DNA of 64,000 nucleotides from Rhizobium sp. (GCA_019739215.1 JAHHDR010000017.1:95530-159529); one strand, 5' to 3'; positions 17,442-27,074 are shown, numbered from the stretch's first letter. Translations and numbers: made by a program. Notes: generated from the letters alone by a model not told the origin.

Positions 17442-18905
17442 GTGACAGATACAGCAGAGACACAGTTCTTCGACCTGGCGCCGATCGCCATGTGGTTGGA
17501 GGACTTCAGCGCCGTCAAGGTGCTGTTCGATCAGTGGCGCGCCGAGGGCGTCGAAGACATCCGCGCCTTTCTCGCCGAAGACGCCGACCGTGTCATCGCC
17601 TGCGCCAGCCGGATTCGCGTTCTCGACGTAAACCGCAAGACGCTCGAACTGTTCGAAGCGCAATCCCAGGAGCACCTGGTCTCCAATCTGGCACTGGTGT
17701 TCCGCGGGGAAATGCTCAACAGCCATATAAATGAGCTATGCGAACTCTGGGAAGGCGCGCTGGAATTCGCCAGCAACGCCATCAACTACTCGCTCTCGGG
17801 CAGGCGGCTCGATATCCAGCTCAGAGGACAGGTGCTTCCCGGCCATGAGGACACCCTCGCCCGCGTGCTCGTCACCACCGAGGATGTGACGGCGCGTGAA
17901 AATGCCCGGCGCGGCGAGGAGAAGAACCGTCGCTACGCCGAAGGCATCTTCGTCCATTCGCCGGTGTCGCTGTGGATCGAGGATTTCAGCCAGGTCCGGC
18001 GGCTGATGGAGGATATCCGCTTTCGCGGCATCACCGACCTGCGCACCTTCACAGACGTTCATCCGGAATTCGTGCGCCAGTGCATGAGCGAGATCCGCGT
18101 CATCGACGTCAACCAGGCGACGCTCGACCTCTTCATGGCGCCTGACCGCAATGCGTTGCTGATGCAGATCGGCGACGTCTTCCGCGACGAGATGGAAAAG
18201 AGCTTCCGCGAACAGCTGATCGAGCTCTGGAACGGCAACCTGTTCCACCACCGGGAGGTGGTTAACTACGCGCTCGATGGCTCGGAGCGCCACGTCCTGC
18301 TGCAGTTTTCGGTCTTCCCCGGCCATGAACCCGACTGGTCGCTGGTGCAGGTGGCGCTCACCGACATCACCGCCCGAAAGCGCGCAGAGGCCTATCTCGA
18401 ATATCTCGGCAAGCATGACGTGCTGACCCGGCTGCATAACCGAGCCTTCTTCAACGAAGAGCTCAACAGGCTGGAACGCAGTTCGCTGCGCCCGGTTTCT
18501 GCGATCATGATCGATCTCAACGGCCTGAAGGACGCCAACGACACGCTGGGCCACGATGCCGGCGATTCGCTGCTGCGCCGGCTGGGCGAGGTGCTCAACG
18601 GGGCGACCGCTGCCCGCAATACGGCCGCCCGCATCGGCGGCGACGAGTTCGCCATCCTGATGCCGGGGTGCGACCGGCTGGCGGCGGTGGCGCTTATCGA
18701 AACCGTCAGCGAACTGTTGAAGATCAACAACCAATTCTATTCCAACCTTCCGCTGTCGATCGCCTACGGGATTGCGACCAGCGAGGCGAGCGAGAAACTC
18801 GAACTCGTCGTGCGGCGGGCGGATGCGGCGATGTACGAGCACAAGCGCCAGTATTACGAGGATCACTCCAACGAGCGGCGCGGCAAGCCCGCATCGGCGG
18901 CCTGA
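17442..18905 (+). CDS. Tandem PAS-GGDEF diguanylate cyclase
   Basis: 487-residue cytosolic protein with no transmembrane segment. Two similar modules of about 150 residues (about 8-150 and 165-310) each begin with a W-[IL]-E-D-F-S motif (MWLEDFSAVKVL and LWIEDFSQVRRL), contain a R[IV]-DVN-x-x-T-L-[ED]-LF block and end in a PAS-like [TV]-x-D[IV]TAR. A GGDEF domain at about 325-475 has HDVLTRLHNRAF, MIDLNGLKDANDTLGHDAGD and an intact GGDEF. The inhibitory RxxD is missing (AARNTAARI precedes the signature). The start is GTG 17442; no better ATG is in frame. The modules look like an internal duplication of a ligand sensor for an unknown signal. It is the second c-di-GMP synthase in this window. 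Confidence 0.9.
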   Translation: MTDTAETQFFDLAPIAMWLEDFSAVKVLFDQWRAEGVEDIRAFLAEDADRVIACASRIRVLDVNRKTLELFEAQSQEHLVSNLALVFRGEMLNSHINELCELWEGALEFASNAINYSLSGRRLDIQLRGQVLPGHEDTLARVLVTTEDVTARENARRGEEKNRRYAEGIFVHSPVSLWIEDFSQVRRLMEDIRFRGITDLRTFTDVHPEFVRQCMSEIRVIDVNQATLDLFMAPDRNALLMQIGDVFRDEMEKSFREQLIELWNGNLFHHREVVNYALDGSERHVLLQFSVFPGHEPDWSLVQVALTDITARKRAEAYLEYLGKHDVLTRLHNRAFFNEELNRLERSSLRPVSAIMIDLNGLKDANDTLGHDAGDSLLRRLGEVLNGATAARNTAARIGGDEFAILMPGCDRLAAVALIETVSELLKINNQFYSNLPLSIAYGIATSEASEKLELVVRRADAAMYEHKRQYYEDHSNERRGKPASAA

Positions 18906-19016
18906 CAACCAGCGCCGCCGGCCCATCTTCCACGCCAGGCGTCGGCAGCGACGCCTTGACCAAAGCCGCGCGCGGGGAGAGATTGCCGGGCACATTCCCG
19001 CCATCCGAGTTTGATC

Positions 19017-19970
19017 ATGCCACCACGCACCACCGACAACGCCTTCACCGCCAAAGCCATCAAGGGCGCGGCAACGGACCCGACCTATGCTGGCGCGCTG
19101 TCCTTCATGCGGCGAAAATACACCAAGAACCTCAAGGACGTGGACGCCGTGGTCTGGGGTATTCCCTTCGACGCGGCGGTGTCGAACCGGCCCGGCACGC
19201 GCTTCGGGCCACGCGCCATCCGCGAGGCCTCGGCAATCTTCGACAACGATCCGCAATATCCCTTTCACCGCGACCTCTTCGCCGACTTTGCGGTGATCGA
19301 CTATGGTGACTGCCTGTTCGATTATGGCGATCATCCCAAGATCCCCGGCACGATCGAGCGGGAAGCGGCGAAGATCCTGAAATCGGGGGCATTCCTGCTG
19401 ACGCTCGGCGGAGATCACTACGTGACCTGGCCGGTGCTGAAGGCGCATGCGGCCGTCCATGGCCCGCTGGCGCTGGTCCATTTCGACGCGCACCAGGATA
19501 CGTGGTTCGACGACGGGCGGCGGATTGATCATGGCTCCTTCGTCGGACGCGCTGCCCGCGACGGCGTCATCGACGTCACCCGCTCGATCCAGATCGGCAT
19601 CCGCACCCATGCGCCTGACGATTGCGGCATCCGCATGCTCTACGGCCACGAGGTCGAGGACCTGACGGCGGCGCAGATTGCCGAGACGATCCTCGGCCAT
19701 GTCGGCGACCGGCCGTGCTACCTGACATTCGACATCGACTGCCTCGATCCGGCCTTTGCGCCCGGCACCGGTACGCCGGTCGCCGGCGGTCCCTCCTCCG
19801 CCAAGATGCTTTCGGTTCTCCAGAGACTCGGAGCGCTCGATATCCGTGGAGCCGACGTGGTGGAGGTGTCGCCGCCCTACGACCATGCCGGCATCACCGC
19901 GATCGCCGGCGCGAGCGTGGCGATGTATCTGCTGGCGCTGCGCGGCGAAAAGCAGGGCGGGACGCGTTGA
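19017..19970 (+). CDS. speB: Agmatinase / ureohydrolase family protein
   Basis: Mn-dependent hydrolase of the arginase-agmatinase family, predicted to convert agmatine to putrescine and urea. All metal ligands are present: His in LTLGGDHYVTW, the cluster in HFDAHQDTW and the pair in FDIDCLDPAFAPGTGTPV. It has 317 residues, with ATG 19017 chosen over 19011 because it starts MPPRTTDNAF. It precedes argC by about 200 bases. Closely related ureohydrolases use guanidinobutyrate or other guanidino acids, so substrate assignment rests on family resemblance only. Confidence 0.85.
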   Translation: MPPRTTDNAFTAKAIKGAATDPTYAGALSFMRRKYTKNLKDVDAVVWGIPFDAAVSNRPGTRFGPRAIREASAIFDNDPQYPFHRDLFADFAVIDYGDCLFDYGDHPKIPGTIEREAAKILKSGAFLLTLGGDHYVTWPVLKAHAAVHGPLALVHFDAHQDTWFDDGRRIDHGSFVGRAARDGVIDVTRSIQIGIRTHAPDDCGIRMLYGHEVEDLTAAQIAETILGHVGDRPCYLTFDIDCLDPAFAPGTGTPVAGGPSSAKMLSVLQRLGALDIRGADVVEVSPPYDHAGITAIAGASVAMYLLALRGEKQGGTR

Positions 19971-20106
19971 GGGAGAGATTCCGGGACTTGAAACCCTGAG
20001 TCCGCCATCGACTGCAACCCGCTGAAACCGCGCGTTATTCCGGCGTCATACTGTCCGCATGCGGCTCGAAGGCGCGTAGCACGGTCGACGGCGCGCACAG
20101 CGCTTG

Positions 20107-20135
20107 TTGCCTTCGCGTCATCCGGGACCTATATG
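20107..20135 (+). promoter_or_regulatory. Sigma-70 promoter of argC
   Basis: TTGCCT at 20107-20112 and TATATG at 20130-20135 with a 17-base spacer, about 38 bases before the argC ATG. I see no ARG-box-like palindrome over it. Confidence 0.6.
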
Positions 20136-20172
20136 CTCGCGACATCAGGAACGGAAGGACGGACACAGCGCC

Positions 20173-21105
20173 ATGAAACCCAGGATCTTCATCGACGGCG
20201 AACACGGCACAACGGGGCTGCAGATCCGCACCCGCATGGCCGGCCGCGACGATGTCGAACTGCTGTCGATCCCGGAAGCAGAACGCCGGAATGCCGCGAT
20301 GCGCGAGGACCTGCTCAACGCCGCTGATATCGCCATCCTGTGCCTGCCCGACGATGCGTCGAAGGAGGCGGTTGCCATGACCGCCGCCAACAACAACGTC
20401 CGCATCATCGATACTTCGACCGCGTTCCGCGTGCATCCTGACTGGGCCTACGGCTTTGCCGAAATGGACCGGGTGCAGGGCGACAAGATCCGATCGGCCC
20501 GCCATGTCGCCAATCCGGGCTGCTACCCGACCGGGGCCATCGGCCTGATCCGGCCGCTGCGCCAGGCGGGAATCCTGCCGGAATCATACATGATCTCCGT
20601 CAATGCCGTATCGGGCTATACCGGCGGCGGAAAACAGATGATCGCGCAGATCGAGAATGCGGCCGCCCCCGACCATATCGGCTCGCCGCATTTTCTCTAT
20701 GGGCTGCCCCTCAAGCACAAGCATGTGCCGGAGATGCAGATCCACGGCCTTCTCGCCCGCACGCCGATCTTCTCGCCATCGGTGGGCAAGTTCCCGCAGG
20801 GGATGATCGTGCAGGTGCCGCTGTTCATCGACCATCTCGCCGCCGGCGCGAACCTGGAGAGCGTGCATCGCGCTCTGACCGAACACTATGCCGGCCAGCA
20901 GATCGTCGAAGTGGTGCCGCTGGACGTCTCCGCCGCAATGCCTCGCGTCGATGCGGTGGAACTCGCCGGCGCGGACACGATGAAGCTCTTCGTCTTCGGA
21001 ACGCCGGGCGGCGAGCAGATCAACCTTGTGGCGCTGCTCGACAATCTCGGCAAAGGTGCATCCGGTGCGGCGGTCCAGAACATGGACCTGATGCTGTCTG
21101 CCTGA
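20173..21105 (+). CDS. argC: N-acetyl-gamma-glutamyl-phosphate reductase (short type)
   Basis: Third step of arginine biosynthesis: NADPH-dependent reduction of N-acetylglutamyl-5-phosphate to the semialdehyde. With 310 residues it belongs to the short class of AGPR found in alphaproteobacteria. It shows [16 protein letters not shown] at the nucleotide-binding end, the catalytic Cys in [13 protein letters not shown] near residue 116 and the [19 protein letters not shown] segment. ATG 20173 follows a G-rich ribosome site and a promoter 38 bases upstream. Placement after agmatinase is typical of rhizobia. Confidence 0.95.
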   Translation: MKPRIFIDGEHGTTGLQIRTRMAGRDDVELLSIPEAERRNAAMREDLLNAADIAILCLPDDASKEAVAMTAANNNVRIIDTSTAFRVHPDWAYGFAEMDRVQGDKIRSARHVANPGCYPTGAIGLIRPLRQAGILPESYMISVNAVSGYTGGGKQMIAQIENAAAPDHIGSPHFLYGLPLKHKHVPEMQIHGLLARTPIFSPSVGKFPQGMIVQVPLFIDHLAAGANLESVHRALTEHYAGQQIVEVVPLDVSAAMPRVDAVELAGADTMKLFVFGTPGGEQINLVALLDNLGKGASGAAVQNMDLMLSA

Positions 21106-21218
21106 CGATGATGGGCGTGGCTTATCCGGTCGCGGCGCTGCAATGTCGTGGCCCTGCAATAAAGCGACCTCGCCGAACGTCTTGAGGAAAACCCGCCTCA
21201 CCACCTTCAGGAGCAGCC

Positions 21219-21695
21219 ATGTTCAGGACCGTCATCGCACTTGCCGCACTGGTATCCGCCACGTGGCCGGCACTGGCCGGCGAAGCGGATTTCCATGGCC
21301 GGTGGGAGATTAAGTCGGTGGTGATTGGGCCGTGGCACGATCCGTCGCAACCCCTTCCCGACCACGACACCGGCCCGCAGGTCGGCCAGGTTGTGGAGAT
21401 CGCGAAGGGGCGGATGACGGGGCCGAAGCTGCTCGACTGCGCGCCGGTCGAACTGCAAACAGGCACCGTGCCCTATCTCGGCATGTTCGAAGGCGGGCTG
21501 GCCGTCGAGACGGGCAACAAGCCGTCCGCGGACGAGGTCGCGACAGCGCGCCGGCATGCGGAAGCTTTGGGCTTTACGGCCGAGCCGGTTGAGGAGCTGA
21601 CCCACTCCTGCTCGGAAATCAGCCTCTTCCGGGTCAACGCGACCACGCTGGTCTTCGGTCTGGACTACCGAATCTTCACGCTCGGAAAGCCGTGA
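21219..21695 (+). CDS. Exported protein of unknown function
   Basis: 158 residues with a short Sec signal peptide (FRTVIALAALVSATWPALA, cleavage after ALA). The mature part of about 138 residues begins GEADFHGRWEIKSVV, which resembles the first strand of lipocalin-like or META-type small beta proteins, and has two Cys (LLDCAPVEL and THSCSEISLF) that could form a disulfide. I cannot place it in a named family. ATG 21219 has AGGAG 5 bases upstream. Its stop abuts that of ctaA (21696), so the two genes converge with no gap. Confidence 0.7.
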   Translation: MFRTVIALAALVSATWPALAGEADFHGRWEIKSVVIGPWHDPSQPLPDHDTGPQVGQVVEIAKGRMTGPKLLDCAPVELQTGTVPYLGMFEGGLAVETGNKPSADEVATARRHAEALGFTAEPVEELTHSCSEISLFRVNATTLVFGLDYRIFTLGKP

Positions 21696-22799
21696 TCAGC
21701 TTCTGACGGACACGTCCGTGGGCCTTGCATATTCTCCATGGAACGCGCGCCAGTGGGCCACTGCAAAGCCGAGCAGGACGAGCGCCAGCCCCTGGTGGGT
21801 CAGCGCCACGTCGATCGGCACCACCATCACCAGCGTCGCGACGCCGATCGCCGCCTGGGCGAGCACGACGAGGAAAAAGACGACGCCGCGGTTGGCATGC
21901 GTGGTGCCGCGATGCCTGATCAGCAGCGCAATCATCTGGACCAGTGCCACCGCAAGCAGCAGATAGGCATTCATCCGGTGCAGCCACTGCACGGCCTTGG
22001 CATTCTCGAAGGCATTGAGCCAGAGTGGCTGCATGACGGTCAGCCCGTCCGGCACAATGGCACCATCCATCAAGGGCCAGGTGTTGTAGGCGAGCCCGGC
22101 GTTGAGCCCGGCGACGAGCGCGCCGAGATAGATCTGGAACAGGACAATCGCCGTCACCAGCCCCGCAAGCCGGCTGTCACGCGAGCCCGGCAGCGGCTGG
22201 CCGGAATGCGGACAGAGCGCGCGCCACACCCAGGTCACCGCCGCGAAGATCAGGCAGGCCACGGTCAGGTGGACGGCGAGCCTGTACTGGCTCACATCCG
22301 TCCGCTCGCTGAGGCCGGAGGCAACCATCCACCAGCCGATCGCCCCCTGCACGCCGCCAAGGAGCAATATGCCGAACAGCGGCCAGCGCAGCCGGCGCTC
22401 GAGCCTGCCGGTGAGCCAGAAGAAGGCGAGCGGCAGCGCGAAGACCAGCCCGATAGCGCGGGCGATGACGCGGTGCGCCCATTCCCACCAGAAAATTTCC
22501 TTGAACTGCTCGAGGCTCATGCCCTTGTTGATCTGCTGGTACTGCGGGATGGCCTTGTAGAGATCAAACTCTTCCTGCCATTCGAGGTCGTTGAGCGGCG
22601 GGATGATGCCGTGGATCGGCTTCCACTGCGTGATCGACAGGCCGGACTCGGTCAGGCGGGTGGCACCGCCGACGAGAACCAGCGCCAGGAGCACAAGCAG
22701 CACGGTGACCAGCCAAGCCCTGACATAGCGACGATTGCGCTCGATCCGGTCAATCTCCTTGTAAATCCGGTTTTCGAGGGGTATTGCGCTTTCAGCCAT
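21696..22799 (-). CDS. ctaA: Heme A synthase (COX15/CtaA)
   Basis: Oxidises the C8 methyl of heme O to the formyl group of heme A, the cofactor of cytochrome aa3 oxidase. It has 367 residues, the length of the alphaproteobacterial/mitochondrial COX15 type, with eight predicted helices. The heme-ligand His residues lie in [34 protein letters not shown] and [12 protein letters not shown]. The early [19 protein letters not shown] signature and [12 protein letters not shown] are diagnostic. The start has AAAGGAG upstream. No cytochrome oxidase gene is in the window. Confidence 0.95.
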   Translation of the reverse strand: MAESAIPLENRIYKEIDRIERNRRYVRAWLVTVLLVLLALVLVGGATRLTESGLSITQWKPIHGIIPPLNDLEWQEEFDLYKAIPQYQQINKGMSLEQFKEIFWWEWAHRVIARAIGLVFALPLAFFWLTGRLERRLRWPLFGILLLGGVQGAIGWWMVASGLSERTDVSQYRLAVHLTVACLIFAAVTWVWRALCPHSGQPLPGSRDSRLAGLVTAIVLFQIYLGALVAGLNAGLAYNTWPLMDGAIVPDGLTVMQPLWLNAFENAKAVQWLHRMNAYLLLAVALVQMIALLIRHRGTTHANRGVVFFLVVLAQAAIGVATLVMVVPIDVALTHQGLALVLLGFAVAHWRAFHGEYARPTDVSVRS

Positions 22800-22877
22800 G
22801 GCGGGCTCCTTTCAAGGCTGATGATCTGCATGAGCCCCGCCCGGCTGGCAAGATGCAAACACCGGATGTGAGACAAT

Positions 22878-23087
22878 ATGCCCGATACGCTGCGCAGGAT
22901 CATCGGCACCATTCTTCTGGTCGTGCTCGTCCTCCTCTATGCGCTGGTCGCCGTGACGATCGCCTCGGCCACACTCGGTACCTCACCCTGGTATGTCCAC
23001 CTCGCCTATTTCTTCTTCACGGGCTTCCTCTGGATCCTGCCGGCCATGTGGCTGATCAAGTGGATGCACCGGCCAGCCCGCAAGTAA
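22878..23087 (+). CDS. DUF2842 small membrane protein
   Basis: 69 residues with two transmembrane helices (about 8-30 and 40-60) and a basic C-terminus (KWMHRPARK). YFFFTGFLWILPAMWLIKWM is the family signature. DUF2842 proteins occur next to ctaA in many Rhizobiales. Their function is unknown; the conserved position hints at a link to the respiratory membrane, which is inference only. It is divergent from ctaA, sharing a 78-base promoter region. Confidence 0.82.
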   Translation: MPDTLRRIIGTILLVVLVLLYALVAVTIASATLGTSPWYVHLAYFFFTGFLWILPAMWLIKWMHRPARK

Positions 23088-23172
23088 CCGGGCATTAACC
23101 AGCCGCAGCCAAATAGCCGCGGATGAATGGCGAGGTTAAGTTTTCTTCTGCCTCTGAGGCGCTAAGGTTCGC

Positions 23173-24498
23173 ATGGAATTCAATCATGTTTCGCCTTTTT
23201 TCGCCGGGGAGCACCGTGCCGTGCACGCAGGGCAGATAAATTTTCAGACCATGGGCTTGCCAGAAGATCGCCCGGCATATGATCTAAACTTCCTCACCGC
23301 GGATCACCTCGACATGGCCGGCAACGTCACAGTTTCGATCCACGACCGGATGGAGCCGCTGGAGCATGGCTGGCGGGCATTGGAGGAATCGAACCTCAAC
23401 TCGCTGCATCATGGCTATGACTGGTGCCGGGCCTGGGTGGCGCAGCACAATCGTCCACTGCTGATCGTCGAAGGACGGATGAACGGCGAACTCGCCTTCA
23501 TCCTGCCGCTCGAGCGGGTCGCGGGCCGCTTGTTCACCAGCGCCCAGTTCATCGGCGCGGAACATGCCAATCTCAACACGGGGCTGATGTCGGACGCGTT
23601 CGTCGCCGCTGCCACCCCGGAGTTCATGGCTGACGTCGGCGCCCGGATCCGCGCGGTGGTCGGCGGTGTCGACATCGTGCTTCTGACAAATATTCCCCGG
23701 GTCTGGCGTGGTGTGCGCATGCCGTTCGCGATGCTGCCCTGCGTCGAGAACCAGAACCATGCCTTCGCGCTCACGCTGAAATCCGACTTCGTCGCCACCC
23801 TTGCGCAGTTGAGCGCCAAGCGGCGGCGCAAGAAGTTTTCATCGAGCCACCGCCGGCTTGAGGCCTTGGGCGGCTATGAGCACGTCGTGGCGCAGACGCC
23901 AGAGGAGAAGAACCGCTTCCTCGACATGTTCTTCGAACAGAAGGGCCAGCGCCTGGTGGAACTCGACCTGCCGAACGTCTTCGCCTGCCCCAAGACGCGC
24001 AGCTTCCTCCACACGCTTGCACAACTGCCGCAGGTCGACGATCGGTTTGCGCTGCGGCTGCATGCGCTCAGGATGACCGGCGGAGAATTCGCAGGAGAAG
24101 TGCCTGCCATTGCCGGGCTCTCCCGCAAGGGCGACCACCTGATCGTCCAGTTCTGCACCATCGGCGGTGGTCCGCTCACCCATGCCGCCCCCGGGGAACT
24201 TCTGTTCCACCTGATGGTCGAGGCCTATAGCAGCCAATCGGTTGGCCTGTTCGATTTCGGAATCGGCGACATGGCGTTCAAGCGGGCCTGGACGAATGTC
24301 GAGACCGTGCAGGTCAATGTGACCCTGCCTGTAACCCAGCTTGGAAAGCTTGCCGCGCTGAAGGAAGAAACCGCGACGCGGCTGAAGGCGATGATCAAGC
24401 AGAATCCCGCAGTCTATTCCTTCCTGCAGCGCATTCGAGCCCGCGTGCACAATTCGCCGCATGACAAGACCGGCGAGACCGATCGCGACGAGGACTGA
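23173..24498 (+). CDS. CelD/BcsL-like GNAT acetyltransferase
   Basis: 441-residue cytosolic protein with two GNAT folds in the FemAB/CelD arrangement (Acetyltransf_6). Landmarks are NSLHHGYDWCRAWVAQHN, the basic SAKRRRKKFSSSHRRLEALG linker, the FFEQKGQRL block and the C-terminal VGLFDFGIGDMAFKRAWTN. Relatives acetylate cell-surface polysaccharides or transfer acyl groups in exopolysaccharide loci. Here it opens the polysaccharide cluster, so acyl decoration of that polymer is the likely job. ATG 23173 has AAGG 5 bases upstream. It converges on the Wzc-like gene; a short hairpin lies between them. Confidence 0.82.
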   Translation: MEFNHVSPFFAGEHRAVHAGQINFQTMGLPEDRPAYDLNFLTADHLDMAGNVTVSIHDRMEPLEHGWRALEESNLNSLHHGYDWCRAWVAQHNRPLLIVEGRMNGELAFILPLERVAGRLFTSAQFIGAEHANLNTGLMSDAFVAAATPEFMADVGARIRAVVGGVDIVLLTNIPRVWRGVRMPFAMLPCVENQNHAFALTLKSDFVATLAQLSAKRRRKKFSSSHRRLEALGGYEHVVAQTPEEKNRFLDMFFEQKGQRLVELDLPNVFACPKTRSFLHTLAQLPQVDDRFALRLHALRMTGGEFAGEVPAIAGLSRKGDHLIVQFCTIGGGPLTHAAPGELLFHLMVEAYSSQSVGLFDFGIGDMAFKRAWTNVETVQVNVTLPVTQLGKLAALKEETATRLKAMIKQNPAVYSFLQRIRARVHNSPHDKTGETDRDED

Positions 24499-24514
24499 CG
24501 CCTTATTAGACTTT

Positions 24515-24530
24515 CGTTGGCAAGCCAACG
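24515..24530. terminator. Short inverted repeat between convergent genes
   Basis: CGTTGG-CAAG-CCAACG sits between the acetyltransferase stop and the chain-length gene stop. Tails on both strands are only weakly T-rich, so it is a modest bidirectional terminator candidate. Confidence 0.4.
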
Positions 24531-24588
24531 ATTTGTCCGCTCAATCTTGTGTTTTGTCGCAGGTTCTTGTCGGAAAACCGGGACCTGC

Positions 24589-26817
24589 TTAGGCCGCCCT
24601 GTTGCGGCCAGACGTCGGCGGGACGGAGTTGCCGCCGCCGAACAGCAGCACGACGTCGTCGTAACCGGCGTCGATGAAGCTCTTGGCAGCGTCCTCGATC
24701 TCCTGATGCGAGGCATCGGCCGCAGACAGAATGATCTCGGCCTGGCCGCTGCGCGCCAGGCGCTTGACGCCGTCGACATTTGCCGGGCCGCATTCGACGA
24801 TGACGATGTCATAGGCATTGGCCAGCGAATCCACGATCATGCCGAGCCGCTCGGCGGCGCGCATCGCTCGCTTGGCGTTGGCGTTTCCATGCGGCATGAC
24901 ATGGGCATCCGACAGGCGGTCGCCATGGATCGTGTCGGCGATCGAGGCCTCCCCGCAGAGCAGATCGGTGATGCCGGGCTGGTGAATGTTTTCCGCCATC
25001 AGGCGTGTCGGCAAGGCGGACCCGGTCATGTCGATCAGGATGGCCTTTCGGCCCATGCCGGCAACCGTGCGGGCAAGGATCACCGTCGAGGTCGATCCGA
25101 CATCGCCGGACAGCGAGACGACGACGGCCACATTGGCGTCGGTATCGACAAGGTGGCGCGCCACGGCGTTGACCGAGAATTCCTCATCGACGAAGTCTTC
25201 CGCCGCATCCAGCATGGCGTCCTCGACTTCCGCGGCCTGGGGTTCGAGCGAAAGCAGACTGGCGGCCTTCGTATTCACCGGCACGAGGTCTTCGCTGGCG
25301 TCCACATTCACCATGTCCGGCTCCTCAATTTCGATGGGCTCGGCAACGTTTGCGACTTCCGGCGCGGAGCGAGGCGCGGGCGTGGCTTCGACGTCGTCCT
25401 CTTCGATTTCAGGCTCGGAATAGCGAATCGCGCGGCCCGAGAAGAGTTCGGACAGCATGACGAAAACAGCACTGAGGATGAAGCCCGCCAGTGCCGCCAC
25501 GATCGTGATCGGCAGCACCTTGGGGAAATAGGGCTCCGCCGGCACCGTCGCATTGGAGATGATGCGCCCGTCGGCGGGCGTGGCGTTCATGTCCTGGCGG
25601 GACACCGCCTCCCGGTAACGGGCGAGATAGGTCTCGAGCAACTGGCGCTGGGCGGTGGCCTCGCGTTCGAGCGCCTTGAGGCCAACCTGACGCTCTTCGC
25701 TGACAGCCGTATCCGCCTTGAGGTTCTCGAGCTGGCCAATCAACTGCTTCTCGCGATCCCGCGCGATGCCGGCCTCGCTCTCCAGGCTGGCCAGGACCTT
25801 GCGCGTCTCCCGGCGGATCTGGTCCGCGATGCCGGAAAGCTGCGACCTCAGCCCCTTGAGGCGCGGATGGCCATCCAGCAGGGAAGTGCTGAGATCGGCG
25901 AGTTGGCTTTCGATACCGGACTGCGACTCCTTGAGCCGCTGGATCATGGGAGACGAAACGACTTCGGCGATCGCATCGACGTTGCGTCCGGATTGCAGTG
26001 CCGCGCGGACACTCTCCGCACGCGCCTCGGCATTGGCACGCTCGCCGCGCACCCGCGCCAGTTCCAGTGAAATGTCATTGAGCTGCGTCTGGGCGAAGGT
26101 GTTCAGTTCGCCGGTCCTGAAGATGTCGGCGGATGTGCGGTAGTCCGCGACCTTGACCTCGGCGTCCTTTACCTTCTCGCGCAGATTGGCGATCTCGGGT
26201 TCCAGCCATTTGGCAGTGTCGCTGGTGGTGTCGAGCTTGGCGCCGGATTGCAGGGCGAGATAGACCTTGGCGATCTCGCTGGGGACCTGGGCGGCGAGCT
26301 TGGGGTCTTTCGACGAGAACTGGATGGCGATGACGCGCGATTTCTCGACCTGGTAGACCTGGAGCTTCCTGTAGAATTCCTTGACCACCCGCTCCTCGGG
26401 CGACACGTCGAGCGGGTTTTTCACAAGCCCTGTCAGCACCATGATGCTGGTGATCGGATCCGGATTGGCGCTGGGATCGAATTCCGGCCGGCTGGCGAGA
26501 TCCAGCTGCCGGGCAACCTGCTTGATCAGGTCGTTGGATTGCAACAGCGCGACCTGCGAGGCGACGCCCGCCTCGTCGAGGATCGGTTCAGGGGAGACCG
26601 GCTGGTTCTGCTGGGTGATCAGCGAGGGGTTCCGGGTCTCGATCAGGATGCGGGTCTCGGCCTGGTAACGTGGTGAAACCATGCTGGAAATTCCGAAGGC
26701 CGCGCCGCCCATAACCACGGTGGACAGAAGAACGAGCATGCGTCGACGCCAGATCGCCCCGACGAGCCCGCCGAGATCGATGTCCGCATCCTGTTCGCTG
26801 TAGCGCCTGTCCGACAT
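24589..26817 (-). CDS. Wzz/Wzc-like polysaccharide co-polymerase with degenerate tyrosine-kinase domain
   Basis: 742 residues. Wzz part: transmembrane helices at about 28-48 and 434-456 flank a periplasmic region with coiled coil at about 205-400 and the pre-helix-2 Pro-rich PAEPYFPKVLP. An acidic linker (about 470-545) leads to a C-terminal domain resembling a BY-kinase. Its Walker A is SLSGDVGSTST, without the Lys of GxxGxGK(ST); Walker A' is ILIDMTGSALP, lacking DxDxR; Walker B is IVIVECGPA. There is no C-terminal Tyr cluster (it ends NSVPPTSGRNRAA). It should control chain length and link to the Wza-like exporter, but autophosphorylation looks impossible. ATG 26817 has GGAG 8 bases upstream. 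It is divergent from the export lipoprotein gene. Confidence 0.88.
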   Translation of the reverse strand: MSDRRYSEQDADIDLGGLVGAIWRRRMLVLLSTVVMGGAAFGISSMVSPRYQAETRILIETRNPSLITQQNQPVSPEPILDEAGVASQVALLQSNDLIKQVARQLDLASRPEFDPSANPDPITSIMVLTGLVKNPLDVSPEERVVKEFYRKLQVYQVEKSRVIAIQFSSKDPKLAAQVPSEIAKVYLALQSGAKLDTTSDTAKWLEPEIANLREKVKDAEVKVADYRTSADIFRTGELNTFAQTQLNDISLELARVRGERANAEARAESVRAALQSGRNVDAIAEVVSSPMIQRLKESQSGIESQLADLSTSLLDGHPRLKGLRSQLSGIADQIRRETRKVLASLESEAGIARDREKQLIGQLENLKADTAVSEERQVGLKALEREATAQRQLLETYLARYREAVSRQDMNATPADGRIISNATVPAEPYFPKVLPITIVAALAGFILSAVFVMLSELFSGRAIRYSEPEIEEDDVEATPAPRSAPEVANVAEPIEIEEPDMVNVDASEDLVPVNTKAASLLSLEPQAAEVEDAMLDAAEDFVDEEFSVNAVARHLVDTDANVAVVVSLSGDVGSTSTVILARTVAGMGRKAILIDMTGSALPTRLMAENIHQPGITDLLCGEASIADTIHGDRLSDAHVMPHGNANAKRAMRAAERLGMIVDSLANAYDIVIVECGPANVDGVKRLARSGQAEIILSAADASHQEIEDAAKSFIDAGYDDVVLLFGGGNSVPPTSGRNRAA

Positions 26818-26950
26818 GCGTCCCACTCCATACACTTCGCCCCCGGGAAACTAAACATACATGGTAAGCGAAGCGTTAATGGCGGCTGGCCGCCAGCCAA
26901 TACGAAGCCTCGATGGCGATTTCGGCGCGATGAGCCCAGCGCTTTACCGG

Positions 26951-26977
26951 CTGTTAACCTTAATCGATCGATAACAG
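26951..26977. promoter_or_regulatory. Inverted repeat and CtrA-like half-match in the divergent polysaccharide promoter region
   Basis: CTGTTA (26951-26956) and TAACAG (26972-26977) form an inverted repeat. Overlapping it, TTAA-TCGATCG-ATAAC at 26960-26975 resembles the CtrA site TTAA-N7-TTAAC with one mismatch. It lies about 98 bases before the Wza-like gene. Suggestive only. Confidence 0.3.
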
Positions 26978-27074
26978 GCCCCATGAGTTCGACCGACCGC
27001 GCCCCGGTGCCGTTAACGGTCGGCAGCAGCTTGGAGAACGGCGCGACGCGCCCGAACCGCGGAGACCGACGCGA

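Noticed and set aside
17736..19886. Open frame of 716 codons antisense to the PAS-GGDEF and agmatinase genes
   Set aside because: It spans two well-supported genes and their spacer on the other strand, and the translation shows no family features.
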